DNA of 64,000 nucleotides from Gammaproteobacteria bacterium. GTDB taxonomy: Bacteria > Pseudomonadota > Gammaproteobacteria > Xanthomonadales > Wenzhouxiangellaceae. The stretch's first letter is position 1. Each line of letters opens with the position of its first letter. Below, piece by piece: positions 38,003 to 47,203 of this stretch. The position numbers and the translations under genes were made by a program. A model generated the notes under the pieces. The model did no database searches and was not told the DNA's origin. It was given only the letters and a program-made list of their open reading frames with translations. The DNA lies in NCBI GenBank assembly GCA_021772985.1, contig JAJFKX010000019.1:248001-312000 (forward strand), given 5' to 3'.

Positions 38003-39310
38003 CTATACAGGTGCTACAGCAAGTAGCTGCTGCTCAGCAACGCGGCCGCAGATACCCGGCAGTTCCGCCAGTTTTCTGGCATCAACGGTTGATAGGTTTA
38101 CGCTCACACAAAACCCGCTTGCATCACTGGCCTGTTCGATCTCAACCGCGCCCAGATCAAATAACCGGGCACGTAGCTCCGCGGCTGCAAATGGAATATG
38201 AATAGTCGTCTGAATTTTGGTTTCGCCGAGTCGTTCATTAACTGCTGAAACCAGTGCTGCCAGCCCTTCACCGAGGTGGGCACTGATACTGACTGCGCGT
38301 ATAACGCCGTCGCTACTGCGATGTATACCTTCACTGGCATCAGCTGCCTGGTCGATTTTATTAAATATTTTCAGCACCGGTATATCTTGCGCACCGATTT
38401 CACTGAGTACATTTTCTACTTCATGTTGATGCAATTTATGCTGCGGGTCTGCTATATCAATAACATGTAGCAGCAAATCTGCATTGCGGGTTTCTTGCAG
38501 TGTCGAGCGAAATGCCGCAATCAACTCATGTGGTAATTCATTTATAAAACCAACTGTGTCACTAAGTAATACTGTTCCCAGGCGCGCGTCACTCCAGCGG
38601 CGCACAGTCGGGTCCAGAGTGGCGAACAGCATGTCTTTAACCAACACATCTGCTTCAGTTAAGCAGTTAAATAATGTGGATTTACCTACATTGGTATAGC
38701 CGACCAGCGAAACCAGCGGCAACCCTGCACGTTCCCGACTCGCCCGGCCCAGGCTACGACGACGATCTACTCGTTGCAGTTGTTTAAGCAAGCCTTTGAT
38801 CCGACCACCAATCAGACGGCGATCTGTTTCTAACTGCGTTTCACCAGGCCCGCGTAGCCCGATACCGCCTTTCTGGCGTTCCAAATGTGACCAGCCCCGT
38901 ACCAACCGGGTAGACAAATGACGAAGCTGGGCCAGTTCCACTTGTAACTTGCCCTCGTAACTGTGCGCCCGTTGCGCAAAGATAGCCAGAATCAGGCCAC
39001 TCCGATCCAGCACTCTGCATTGCAACTCTTGTTCCAGATTACGTTCCTGGATAGGTGACAGATTCTGATCCACCAATACCAGATCACAATCAGCAGCTTT
39101 AACTGCCTGGCTGAGCTCCTCAACTTTCCCCCGCCCCAGATAAGTCGCTGGCCGAGGCTGTTGTATGCGGGCAGTCAGGCTTACTTTGACTTCAGCGCCG
39201 GCAGCCACTGCCAACGATTCAAATTCCTGGCTGCGCAGTTGTAAATCTCCACCCTGGCCGGCAACCACCATTAAGACCGCCTGGTGACCACCTTCAGCGC
39301 GATCAAACAT
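38003..39310 (-). CDS. hflX: GTPase HflX, ribosome-associated
   Basis: A 435-residue GTPase. The N-terminal HflX domain contains TYLGRGKVEEL and DQNLSPIQERNLE; the helical linker carries RGPGETQLETDRR; the G domain has G1 GYTNVGKSTLF, the DTVGFI of G3 and NKID of G4. A C-terminal extension follows. HflX splits or rescues stalled 70S ribosomes under stress. The ATG at 39310 is chosen over a TTG at 39316. Confidence 0.93.
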   Translation of the reverse strand: MFDRAEGGHQAVLMVVAGQGGDLQLRSQEFESLAVAAGAEVKVSLTARIQQPRPATYLGRGKVEELSQAVKAADCDLVLVDQNLSPIQERNLEQELQCRVLDRSGLILAIFAQRAHSYEGKLQVELAQLRHLSTRLVRGWSHLERQKGGIGLRGPGETQLETDRRLIGGRIKGLLKQLQRVDRRRSLGRASRERAGLPLVSLVGYTNVGKSTLFNCLTEADVLVKDMLFATLDPTVRRWSDARLGTVLLSDTVGFINELPHELIAAFRSTLQETRNADLLLHVIDIADPQHKLHQHEVENVLSEIGAQDIPVLKIFNKIDQAADASEGIHRSSDGVIRAVSISAHLGEGLAALVSAVNERLGETKIQTTIHIPFAAAELRARLFDLGAVEIEQASDASGFCVSVNLSTVDARKLAELPGICGRVAEQQLLAVAPV

Positions 39311-39360
39311 GATCAAAATAAGCTTGGGTCACAGGCTTGTTGGGTTTATTTTGAAACACA

Positions 39361-39385
39361 ATACTGTCAGACATACTGACAGTAT
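39361..39385 (-). terminator. 10-bp hairpin between hfq and hflX
   Basis: ATACTGTCAG (39361-39370) pairs perfectly with CTGACAGTAT (39376-39385) across ACATA. Read leftward it is followed by a T/G-rich run (TGTGTTTC), so it could attenuate readthrough from hfq to hflX or protect the hfq 3' end. Confidence 0.45.
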
Positions 39386-39414
39386 AAAGTGTAATCGGTA
39401 GATCAATCAGTCAA

Positions 39415-39687
39415 TTATTCAACCGTGTTACCGATATCTTCGGAATCGGAATCAGAATCGGGTTCATCTCCGGTATTCAAACTGACATTACGGCTTGGAA
39501 CAATTGTAGATACTGCATGTTTGTATATCATCTGACTGACTGTGTTACGCAACAGTATGACAAACTGATCGAATGAATCGATCTGACCTTGCAGTTTAAT
39601 TCCATTTACCAAATAAATTGAAACTGGCACGCGCTCCTTGCGCAATGCATTCAAATACGGTTCTTGTAGCGATTGTCCTTTAGACAT
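39415..39687 (-). CDS. hfq: RNA chaperone Hfq
   Basis: A 90-residue Sm-like protein. Sm1 ([21 protein letters not shown] with [13 protein letters not shown]) and Sm2 ([10 protein letters not shown]) are intact, including the Y-K-H proximal-face motif. The C-terminal tail is unusually acidic ([17 protein letters not shown]), of the type that displaces RNA from the core. The ATG at 39687 follows AGGAG by 7 bases; an upstream in-frame start at 39705 is not needed. It would serve base-pairing small RNAs such as the candidate at 30329. Confidence 0.97.
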   Translation of the reverse strand: MSKGQSLQEPYLNALRKERVPVSIYLVNGIKLQGQIDSFDQFVILLRNTVSQMIYKHAVSTIVPSRNVSLNTGDEPDSDSDSEDIGNTVE

Positions 39688-39826
39688 TGTTGTTCTCCTG
39701 ACCAAGACACATAGTTCTTTTGTTTGCTTTTATGACAGCACAATTCCTTGAAAATTTTGCTGTTTTACATTCCACAAGCATTACTCATGGATCACGAGTA
39801 CTGCCTATATCAATAAAAATCGCTTA

Positions 39827-40822
39827 CTAGACCGTGCTCAGACCTGTTTTGCTTGCAAAAATATCAACGCGGTTGATAAAAAAAGCATTTACTAGGGCTT
39901 TTGGGGTACCGGTGTATGTATCATCTGCCCCCCCGTTAGCCCATATTATACCCGGCATCTGCCGTAGCCAAGTGAGTTGCCGTTTAGCCAGTTGGCGGGT
40001 AGCAAAAATAATTTCATCAGATAGCCCTTCTAAACTCGAATTACCATCCAGCATTGACCAAATCTGACGATAACCCACACTGCGCATGCTACTGCTGGAC
40101 GCAGTCAGTTGCGCATTGGCACGAAGCCGTTCAACTTCACCAATCAAACCATCTTTAAGCATGGCCTGAACACGCTGCGCAATTCGCAGGTGCAATAGAT
40201 TGCGATCACTTGGGGAAATAGCAAGCAGCAAAAAGCGCCATTTTGAATCCGCTTGCAACTTGCCTGTTAACCACGCTGATAAAGTTACCCCAGAGCTATT
40301 AAATACTTCCAAGGCCCGTTGTATTCGCTGGGCATCATTGACTTTCAATCTGGCTGCTGTTTGAGGATCAATTTGAGCTAACCGGGCATGCATGGCCGGC
40401 CAGCCATATTGCCTGGCCTCCAGTTCTATGGCCTTACGGAAGCTCGGATCGGCTGGTGGTAACTTTGCCAGGCCTTGCATCAATGCCTGTACATACATCA
40501 TGGTTCCACCTACCAGCACCGGTATTTTTCCGCTGGCGTGTGCCTGGTCAATAGCAGCACCAGCATCATGACAAAACTCTGCAACTGAATAACTCTGTTC
40601 CGGGTTGCGAATATCAATCAATGCATGTGGGTATTGTTGCAGCAACACTTTTTCAAGCTTGGCTGAACCGATATCCATACCACGATACACCTGCGCGGAA
40701 TCAACACTGATCAAACTGACCGGTAACTTATCAGCCAGCGCTAATGCGGCGGCGGTCTTACCGGCAGCAGTTGCCCCCAGCACGCAAATCACCGGCAGGA
40801 TGGTTGCCGGCAGCGTAGTCAT
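39827..40822 (-). CDS. miaA: tRNA dimethylallyltransferase MiaA
   Basis: A 331-residue enzyme starting at the ATG at 40822, one base after the mutL stop (TGAgATG). The P-loop is GATAAGKT (about 16-23), with SVDSAQVYRGMDIGSAKL and VGGTMMYVQAL as DMAPP/tRNA motifs. It prenylates A37 of tRNAs reading UNN codons. The longer open frame to 40942 lies inside mutL and is not used. Confidence 0.95.
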   Translation of the reverse strand: MTTLPATILPVICVLGATAAGKTAAALALADKLPVSLISVDSAQVYRGMDIGSAKLEKVLLQQYPHALIDIRNPEQSYSVAEFCHDAGAAIDQAHASGKIPVLVGGTMMYVQALMQGLAKLPPADPSFRKAIELEARQYGWPAMHARLAQIDPQTAARLKVNDAQRIQRALEVFNSSGVTLSAWLTGKLQADSKWRFLLLAISPSDRNLLHLRIAQRVQAMLKDGLIGEVERLRANAQLTASSSSMRSVGYRQIWSMLDGNSSLEGLSDEIIFATRQLAKRQLTWLRQMPGIIWANGGADDTYTGTPKALVNAFFINRVDIFASKTGLSTV

Positions 40823-40823
40823 C

Positions 40824-42650
40824 TCAACGGCCCCGTTGAAACAGTTTATCCAATGTTGGTATGTCCAGCTGCAGCCAGGTTGGGCGACCATGGTTACATT
40901 GATCACTGCGCTCGGTGGCTTCCATAGCCCGCAGCAAGCCATTCATTTCATCAGTTGTCAGTTTGCGATTCGCGCGTACTGATCCATGGCAAGCCATGCT
41001 CGACAACATTTCATCCTGGTGTGCTTCCAACAAAGTTGACCCGCCAATGGTAAGTAACTCGGACAACACATCACGTAACAATTGCTCCATATCAGCACCG
41101 GCAAGCAAAGCTGGAACTGCACGCAACATGCACGACTCAGGCCCGTTGCGTTCCAATTGCAAACCAAAATGTTGCATGGCTTCGCTAAACTGCTCGACCG
41201 CATCAGCTTCACGCTCACTGATATTGATATTGTGAGGAACCAGCAAACGCTGGCTGCGTACACCTTGTTGTGCATAGGCTTGCTTGAGTTGTTCATATAC
41301 CACCCGTTCATGCGCAGCATGCACATCAACCAATACCAATCCAGACTCGTTTTGTGCAAGTAAATATATGCCATGCAATTGGGCGAGCGCATAACCCATC
41401 GGCGGGATTTCCTGATCGCTTGGTGGCTGATCCGGGGGCTGTTGGGTTTCACCTATCGACCCCGTAGCCTTTGCTGAACGGGCTAAATAAGCATACGCAG
41501 CCTGATTATCAGCCAATTTGCCGGGTGAGTGCACTGGTGGCCGTGAAAACCCTGATCCTTGATGGCTGCCCGCTAATGACACCTGTCGATAACCGACTTG
41601 CAAGCTGACATTATCAGCTTGTGTTTGCAGTTGTTCACCGGAAGCCGGGCCTTGCTGTCCAGCCAATTCACGGTGGATAACACCAAACAGAAAATCATGT
41701 ACCTGGCGTTGATCACGAAACCGTACTTCATGCTTTTGTGGATGAACGTTGACATCTACAGCTGCAGGATCCAGTGCCAGATGCAATACATAGGCAGGTT
41801 GCCGACCGTGATACAACACATCCCGGTAAGCCTGACGCACTGCATGTGCAATCAAACGATCCCTGACCAGCCTGCCATTGACAAAGAAATACTGCATATC
41901 CGCTGACTGACGGGAAAACGTCGGGCGCGCCACCCAACCTTTCAATGCCATCCCACTGGCTTCGATATCCAAACGCTGAGCCTGATCTGCAAAAGCCGAG
42001 CCACAAATCAACCTTACCCGGCTGGATTGATCACCGCTCGACTTGATTGCAGGCAACTGGCGGATTACCTTGCCGTTGTGGCTCAGCCGGAAGCTGATCG
42101 AGTTACGGGCCAATGCCAGCCGTTTAATCAAGTCATCAATATGTTGAAACTCGGTGCGCTCGGTACGCATGAATTTCCGTCGGGCAGGCGTATTGTAAAA
42201 TAAATCCTGCACTTCAATTTGGGTGCCGCGAACAACTGAACTGGGTTTTACATCGGGATTATCAGGCCCCAGCTCCCAGCCATGTGAATCATCACTGTCT
42301 GCCACGGCCGAAGCCAAGGTCATTTTAGACACCGACGCGATACTGGCGAGCGCCTCACCACGAAAACCAAGGCTAGCGACCGCTTCCAAATCTTCCAGAC
42401 TGCTGATTTTGCTGGTGGCATGTGGCAACAATGCCAACTGTAATTGATCTTTACTGATCCCAAAACCATTATCGCGCACTCTGATCAAACGTGCGCCACC
42501 GCGCTCAATTTCAATCTGGATGTCAGTAGCACCGGCATCCAGGCTGTTTTCAACCAACTCTTTAACCACCGATGCGGGGCGCTCAATAACTTCACCAGCA
42601 GCAATTTGGTTGATCAGTTGCTGCTCAAGAATCTGGATATTGCTTGTCAT
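40824..42650 (-). CDS. mutL: DNA mismatch repair protein MutL
   Basis: A 608-residue GHKL ATPase. [29 protein letters not shown] and [19 protein letters not shown] are the N-terminal ATP-binding motifs. The C-terminal domain carries [12 protein letters not shown], close to the DQHA(X)2E(X)4E endonuclease motif of MutL proteins outside the Dam-using enterics but with Val instead of Gln. It links MutS mismatch recognition to strand incision. It leads into miaA-hfq, the usual order. Confidence 0.95.
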   Translation of the reverse strand: MTSNIQILEQQLINQIAAGEVIERPASVVKELVENSLDAGATDIQIEIERGGARLIRVRDNGFGISKDQLQLALLPHATSKISSLEDLEAVASLGFRGEALASIASVSKMTLASAVADSDDSHGWELGPDNPDVKPSSVVRGTQIEVQDLFYNTPARRKFMRTERTEFQHIDDLIKRLALARNSISFRLSHNGKVIRQLPAIKSSGDQSSRVRLICGSAFADQAQRLDIEASGMALKGWVARPTFSRQSADMQYFFVNGRLVRDRLIAHAVRQAYRDVLYHGRQPAYVLHLALDPAAVDVNVHPQKHEVRFRDQRQVHDFLFGVIHRELAGQQGPASGEQLQTQADNVSLQVGYRQVSLAGSHQGSGFSRPPVHSPGKLADNQAAYAYLARSAKATGSIGETQQPPDQPPSDQEIPPMGYALAQLHGIYLLAQNESGLVLVDVHAAHERVVYEQLKQAYAQQGVRSQRLLVPHNINISEREADAVEQFSEAMQHFGLQLERNGPESCMLRAVPALLAGADMEQLLRDVLSELLTIGGSTLLEAHQDEMLSSMACHGSVRANRKLTTDEMNGLLRAMEATERSDQCNHGRPTWLQLDIPTLDKLFQRGR

Positions 42651-42698
42651 TTATTTAAACCTGATAGTCATCTCACCCGCCGATGTTGCAAAATCAAT

Positions 42699-44081
42699 TC
42701 AGCTTTTGATGCCGCCTTTGGTTAACTCGACAGGATCCAGCAAGCGATCCAACTCTTCAGCCGATAAACCGGTAGTATCCAGCGCAACCTCTTTAATTGG
42801 CCGACCTTCCTTGTAAGCCTGCTTGGCGGTAGCAGCACCCTTTTCGTAGCCTATTACCGGGTTCAAGGCGGTAACCAATATCGGGTTGCGTGCCAGGGCC
42901 TGCTGCACGTTATCGTGGCGAACACTAAAGCCTGCAATGGCATTATCGGCCAGCAACCGACTGACATTGGCCATAATTTCAAGGCTTTGCAGGAGGTTGT
43001 AGGCGATCACCGGCAGCATCACGTTCAACTGGAAATTACCGGCCTGCCCACCGACAGTAATGGTGGCGTCATTGCCTATGACTTGTGCACAAACCATGCA
43101 CACAGCTTCTGGTATTACAGCGTTGACTTTGCCCGGCATAATCGAGCTACCCGGTTGTAACGCTGGCAGTTCAATTTCGCCTATACCTGCCAATGGACCG
43201 GAGTTCATCAAACGCAAATCATTGGCTATTTTCATCAACCCGCAAGCTATGGTTTTTAATTGGCCGGATAACTCTACTGCCGCATCTTGCGAACTGATAC
43301 CTTCAAACAGGTTTTCATTACTGGCAAATTCAAAACCAGTCGCGGCCGATAATGCTGCAACCATTTTAGAACCAAATTGTGGATCTGCATTGATGCCGGT
43401 ACCCACGGCTGTACCACCCTGTGGCAATTGCCGCATGCGCTGCAATGCAGACTTGACCCGTTCGCGTCCACTGTCAATCTGTTTGGCCCAGCAATCCAGT
43501 TCCTGACCAAAAGTCACGGGCATGGCATCCATCAAATGGGTACGGCCGGTTTTGGCAACCCCTGACAGTTCTTTGGCACGAAGCGTCAATACAGCATGCA
43601 AATGATCCAAAGCCGGCAACAACTGTTCACTGGCAACCAGGCAGGCTGATATATGAATGGAAGTGGGGATTACATCATTGCTGCTCTGGCTCATGTTGAC
43701 ATGATCGTTAGGGTGTACACCCATAGCTTTGCTCTGATTGGCAACATTAGCGATGACTTCATTGGCATTCATATTGCTGCTGGTGCCGGAACCTGTTTGA
43801 AATATGTCGATCGGAAAATGTTCATCCAGGCTGCCGTCACGGACCTTTGCCGCCGCCTGCTGAATAACATCTGCCAGCGGCTCCTCCAGCAACCCAAGTT
43901 CATTATTAACTTTGGCGGCAGCGCCTTTTATCAAACCCAAAGCACGAATAAACTGTCGTGGCATACGCAGGCCACTGATTGGAAAATTATTCACTGCGCG
44001 CTGGGTTTGCGCGGCATACAAGGCCTCTATCGGCACTTGCAGTTCGCCCATGCTGTCGTTTTCGGTACGATACTGGGTCAT
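42699..44081 (-). CDS. fumC: Fumarate hydratase, class II
   Basis: A 460-residue member of the fumarase/aspartase superfamily. It has TGSGTSSNMNANEV, the HPNDHVNMSQSSND region, GRTHLMDAMPVTFGQE and the flexible signature loop GSSIMPGKVNAV. It interconverts fumarate and malate without an Fe-S cluster. The ATG at 44081 is chosen because GGAG sits 6 bases before it; the frame is open further upstream to 44318 but that part is not coding-like. Fumarate from PurB (44524) can enter here. Confidence 0.93.
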   Translation of the reverse strand: MTQYRTENDSMGELQVPIEALYAAQTQRAVNNFPISGLRMPRQFIRALGLIKGAAAKVNNELGLLEEPLADVIQQAAAKVRDGSLDEHFPIDIFQTGSGTSSNMNANEVIANVANQSKAMGVHPNDHVNMSQSSNDVIPTSIHISACLVASEQLLPALDHLHAVLTLRAKELSGVAKTGRTHLMDAMPVTFGQELDCWAKQIDSGRERVKSALQRMRQLPQGGTAVGTGINADPQFGSKMVAALSAATGFEFASNENLFEGISSQDAAVELSGQLKTIACGLMKIANDLRLMNSGPLAGIGEIELPALQPGSSIMPGKVNAVIPEAVCMVCAQVIGNDATITVGGQAGNFQLNVMLPVIAYNLLQSLEIMANVSRLLADNAIAGFSVRHDNVQQALARNPILVTALNPVIGYEKGAATAKQAYKEGRPIKEVALDTTGLSAEELDRLLDPVELTKGGIKS

Positions 44082-44523
44082 TGGTGTCTCCATAAAATTA
44101 AATACATCCTTCACCCCATTATAGATGGGGGTTAATGATGATAAAACCGAGCTGTTTTCAGCATTCAGAATGTATCTGACAAGTCCCGGCACTTCCCAGG
44201 CAAGCCGGGCAAAATTTGCCTGCAAAGTTTGTGGGCTATGTGCTCCGGGAAATGACTGATTCAGGCTCACAAGCAATTTCACCCCATACAACTGCCGCCT
44301 TAAACAACCTCCATTCACTAGCTTATATCTTTCGCCTCATCAGCATGAACAGCTGCTGTATCGTTGTTATTGGTGTTGTTTTTGCCGGGTTCAGGAGCGG
44401 CCATCATGAATACCAATGATGTGTTACCGGCAATCAGAGCTTTCCAGGTTTAATTAACGATATATCTGCCCAATACCGACCGCTACCGTTACAATATTCA
44501 TAACTGAATAAAACTGAATCGCT
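44082..44523. other. Divergent control region between fumC and purB
   Basis: A 442-base region holding the fumC promoter (listed separately) and presumably that of purB. The fumC reading frame stays open through much of it, but start-codon evidence places the gene start at 44081. A 24-codon ORF near 44347-44419 has no ribosome binding site and is not called. No clear purB promoter was found. Confidence 0.4.
44114..44130 (-). promoter_or_regulatory. fumC -10 element embedded in a palindrome
   Basis: TATAAT on the minus strand (44123-44118) is a perfect -10 about 40 bases before the fumC ATG. It lies within CCCCAT-N5-ATGGGG (44114-44119 and 44125-44130), an inverted repeat that could be bound by a repressor. 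The -35 region (TTTTAT) is weak. Confidence 0.45.
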
Positions 44524-45903
44524 ATGGAATTGTCAGCTCTAACCGCTCTCAGCCCCACCGATGGCCGCTATGCGGCTAAAACCGCTGCACTACGCACATG
44601 CCTGAGTGAACAAGGTTTACTGCAACGGCGGCATTTAATCGAAGTTCGATGGTTGCAGGCGTTGAGTGAGTGCCCCGATATTGATGAAGTTCCGCTGCTG
44701 AGTGCAAACGCACAGAACTTTTTAGAACAATTACTGAAACAGTTTGATTCCGATTCCGCCGCGCAGATCAAAACCATAGAGCAGGTCACCAATCATGATG
44801 TCAAAGCGGTGGAATATTTCCTGAAACAACAATTGGCCGAGCATCCGGAACTGGACCAGTTAAGCGAGTTTGTGCATTTCGCGTGTACTTCGGAAGATAT
44901 CAATAACCTGGCCTATGGCTTGATGCTCAGTGATGCCCGTACTGATCAGGTGCAACCGAAATTAAAATCACTGGAGCAGCAATTGGCACAAATGGCCATG
45001 GAATTTGCTGAATTACCGATGCTGTCACACACGCATGGTCAACCTGCAAGCCCAACGACTTTGGGTAAGGAACTGGCCAACGTGGTGCACCGCATGCGCC
45101 GCCAGCGCCGCGCCCTGGCCCAGGTGGAAATCACCGGGAAAATGAACGGTGCTGTTGGTAATTTCAATGCTCATCGGGTGGCCTATCCCGAGGTAGACTG
45201 GATTACCGTGACCCGACAGTTTGTAGAAAGCCTTGGCATTGCCTGGAATCCCTACACTACCCAGATAGAACCACACGATTGCATCGCCGAGTTCTGCCAT
45301 GCGCTGATGCGCATGAACACCATCCTGCTCGACCTGTGCCGGGATATTTGGGGATATGTGGCTATGGGTTATTTCAAACAGAACCTGATTGACGGTGAAG
45401 TGGGTTCTTCAACCATGCCACATAAAGTCAATCCCATCGACTTTGAAAATGCTGAAGGCAACCTGGGCATTGCCAATGCTTTGTTAGGACATTTTGCGGA
45501 AAAGCTGCCTATATCGCGCTGGCAACGCGATTTGACGGATTCCACTGTACTGCGCGCCTTGGGCACCGCCATCGGTCATTGTCTAATTGCCTGGTTATCA
45601 CTGGAAAAAGGTTTAGGCAAGCTGGCCGTTAATCAGGAAAAACTGGAGGAGGATTTGGAACACAGCTGGGAAGTCCTGGGCGAAGCCGTACAAACGGTCA
45701 TGCGCCGTTACGGCCTGCCGGAACCTTATGAACAATTAAAAGCCCTGACTCGCGGGCGCGGCATTGATCAGCAACGCATGCACGAATTCATTCACAGTTT
45801 GGATATTCCCAGCAACGCTAAAACCTTGCTGATTTCGCTGACACCTGCCAACTACACCGGCTATGCCAGTCGCCTGGCAAAACAGCTATATCATTACCAA
45901 TAA
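44524..45903 (+). CDS. purB: Adenylosuccinate lyase
   Basis: A 459-residue enzyme. The N-terminus MELSALTALSPTDGRYA is typical of the proteobacterial enzyme; FVHFACTSEDINNLAY and SHTHGQPASPTTLGKE supply catalytic residues, and GSSTMPHKVNPIDFENAEGN is the superfamily signature loop. It releases fumarate from SAICAR and from adenylosuccinate, in the IMP and AMP branches. It shares a likely operon with roxA, 3 bases downstream. Confidence 0.96.
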   Translation: MELSALTALSPTDGRYAAKTAALRTCLSEQGLLQRRHLIEVRWLQALSECPDIDEVPLLSANAQNFLEQLLKQFDSDSAAQIKTIEQVTNHDVKAVEYFLKQQLAEHPELDQLSEFVHFACTSEDINNLAYGLMLSDARTDQVQPKLKSLEQQLAQMAMEFAELPMLSHTHGQPASPTTLGKELANVVHRMRRQRRALAQVEITGKMNGAVGNFNAHRVAYPEVDWITVTRQFVESLGIAWNPYTTQIEPHDCIAEFCHALMRMNTILLDLCRDIWGYVAMGYFKQNLIDGEVGSSTMPHKVNPIDFENAEGNLGIANALLGHFAEKLPISRWQRDLTDSTVLRALGTAIGHCLIAWLSLEKGLGKLAVNQEKLEEDLEHSWEVLGEAVQTVMRRYGLPEPYEQLKALTRGRGIDQQRMHEFIHSLDIPSNAKTLLISLTPANYTGYASRLAKQLYHYQ

Positions 45904-45906
45904 AAT

Positions 45907-47064
45907 ATGTCGGCAAACAGTCTATCCACCCGGCTATCCAATGCAGGGTTTTTACGCAACTATTGGCAACGTCGGCCACTGCTGATCCGTGATTCGGGTA
46001 TTCAGTTGCCACACAGGCTGGACAAGGCGGCTTTATTCAAACATTCTCAAGATCAACGGCTGGCGGCACGATTAGTACATGGCCAGATAGATAGCCCGAA
46101 CGCCTGGACAGTCAATTACGGTCCATTTGAAACTGCCGGCCTTATTAACCAACCAGCTAAAAACTGGACGCTACTGGTACAAGACCTGGATAAAGTCAGG
46201 CCAGATTGTGCCACACTACTGGAGCAGTTCAGTTTTCTGCCACGCTGGCGTTTGGATGATGTCATGGCCAGTTACGCCGTACCCGGCGGCTCGGTTGGTC
46301 CACACTCGGATCAATACGATGTCTTTTTAATCCAATTACATGGATTCCGGCGCTGGCAGTGGAGCACTGACTATTCAGCACAGCATATAGCTGAGCTCGA
46401 ACTTAAAGTCTTACAGCAATTCAGCCCTGAGCATGATGAAGTTCTGGAACCAGGAGATATCCTTTACTTACCACCCGGTGTTGCGCATTTCGGAATTGCC
46501 GAGAGCGAATGTATTACCTTGTCGATAGGTTTGCGGGCACCCTCTGCAGGTGACTTAATCATCAGCCTGGCCGAATATGGTCCAGCAACTGATGCTCGAT
46601 ACAGCGACCCGGGCTTATCCGCGAACGAGCAAAACCAATTAAATACAGCAGTAGCTGACCGCATCCGGCAGCAACTGCAACAGTTGCTAAGTATTGATGA
46701 TACAGAGCTGCTGGATAATTTTGGCCGGTATATTACTCAATACCGATTAGCAGAAGATTTACTTGATTGGTCTGAGCAAAATCAGCAGTTGACAGATGGC
46801 AGTTGCTTCCAACGCCAAGCAGCTGCGCGGTTGGCATGGCGGGCATGCGCCGATAACGCCGCGCAGTCGATGTTGTATTGCAATGGTGAATCGATGGCCT
46901 GCAGTACCACTGCTGCCCGGCTGCTCTGCGACCGACCCACTTTTCGCTTATCAGAATTACAGGCGGCTTCAGCCGATTACACCAGATTGGTTGATTGGTT
47001 GCTTGAACATGCGGCGTTTAAACTGTCTGGTGGCCGCACTGTAAACAATAAAACCAAAGATTAA
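45907..47064 (+). CDS. roxA: Ribosomal protein uL16 3-hydroxylase RoxA (YcfD-type)
   Basis: A 385-residue JmjC/cupin 2-oxoglutarate oxygenase. The iron ligands are in GPHSDQYDVF (His and Asp) and VAHFGIAE (His); GFRRWQW and PGDILYLPPG frame the cupin. A winged-helix C-terminal domain follows, as in YcfD. It hydroxylates an arginine of ribosomal protein uL16. It starts 3 bases after purB, as often seen in gammaproteobacteria, and needs 2-oxoglutarate, the substrate of the next operon. Confidence 0.88.
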   Translation: MSANSLSTRLSNAGFLRNYWQRRPLLIRDSGIQLPHRLDKAALFKHSQDQRLAARLVHGQIDSPNAWTVNYGPFETAGLINQPAKNWTLLVQDLDKVRPDCATLLEQFSFLPRWRLDDVMASYAVPGGSVGPHSDQYDVFLIQLHGFRRWQWSTDYSAQHIAELELKVLQQFSPEHDEVLEPGDILYLPPGVAHFGIAESECITLSIGLRAPSAGDLIISLAEYGPATDARYSDPGLSANEQNQLNTAVADRIRQQLQQLLSIDDTELLDNFGRYITQYRLAEDLLDWSEQNQQLTDGSCFQRQAAARLAWRACADNAAQSMLYCNGESMACSTTAARLLCDRPTFRLSELQAASADYTRLVDWLLEHAAFKLSGGRTVNNKTKD

Positions 47065-47099
47065 CCAACGTGTTGGGTGTGTTTATGCAGCAATGGTTT

Positions 47100-47105
47100 T
47101 ATAAT
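47100..47105 (+). promoter_or_regulatory. Possible -10 of the sucAB-lpd operon
   Basis: A perfect TATAAT lies about 100 bases before sucA in the 139-base gap after roxA. No good -35 is spaced correctly (TTGGGT is 21 bases upstream), so an activator may be needed or the hexamer may be chance. Confidence 0.35.
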
Positions 47106-47203
47106 TGCGGGTTAGCGCGTTACCGGTTCAGTTCAACATTCTGATCAGGCAACCTAAACACAGACTTTAATCCTGATTAACTGTTACTGGCTGACACAAT
47201 ACT

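Noticed and set aside
40823-40942. N-terminal extension of miaA inside mutL
   Set aside because: The P-loop region begins after the ATG at 40822, which immediately follows the mutL stop.
44082-44318. N-terminal extension of fumC
   Set aside because: The conserved FumC start is at 44081 with GGAG at 6 bases; the extension covers the TATAAT promoter.
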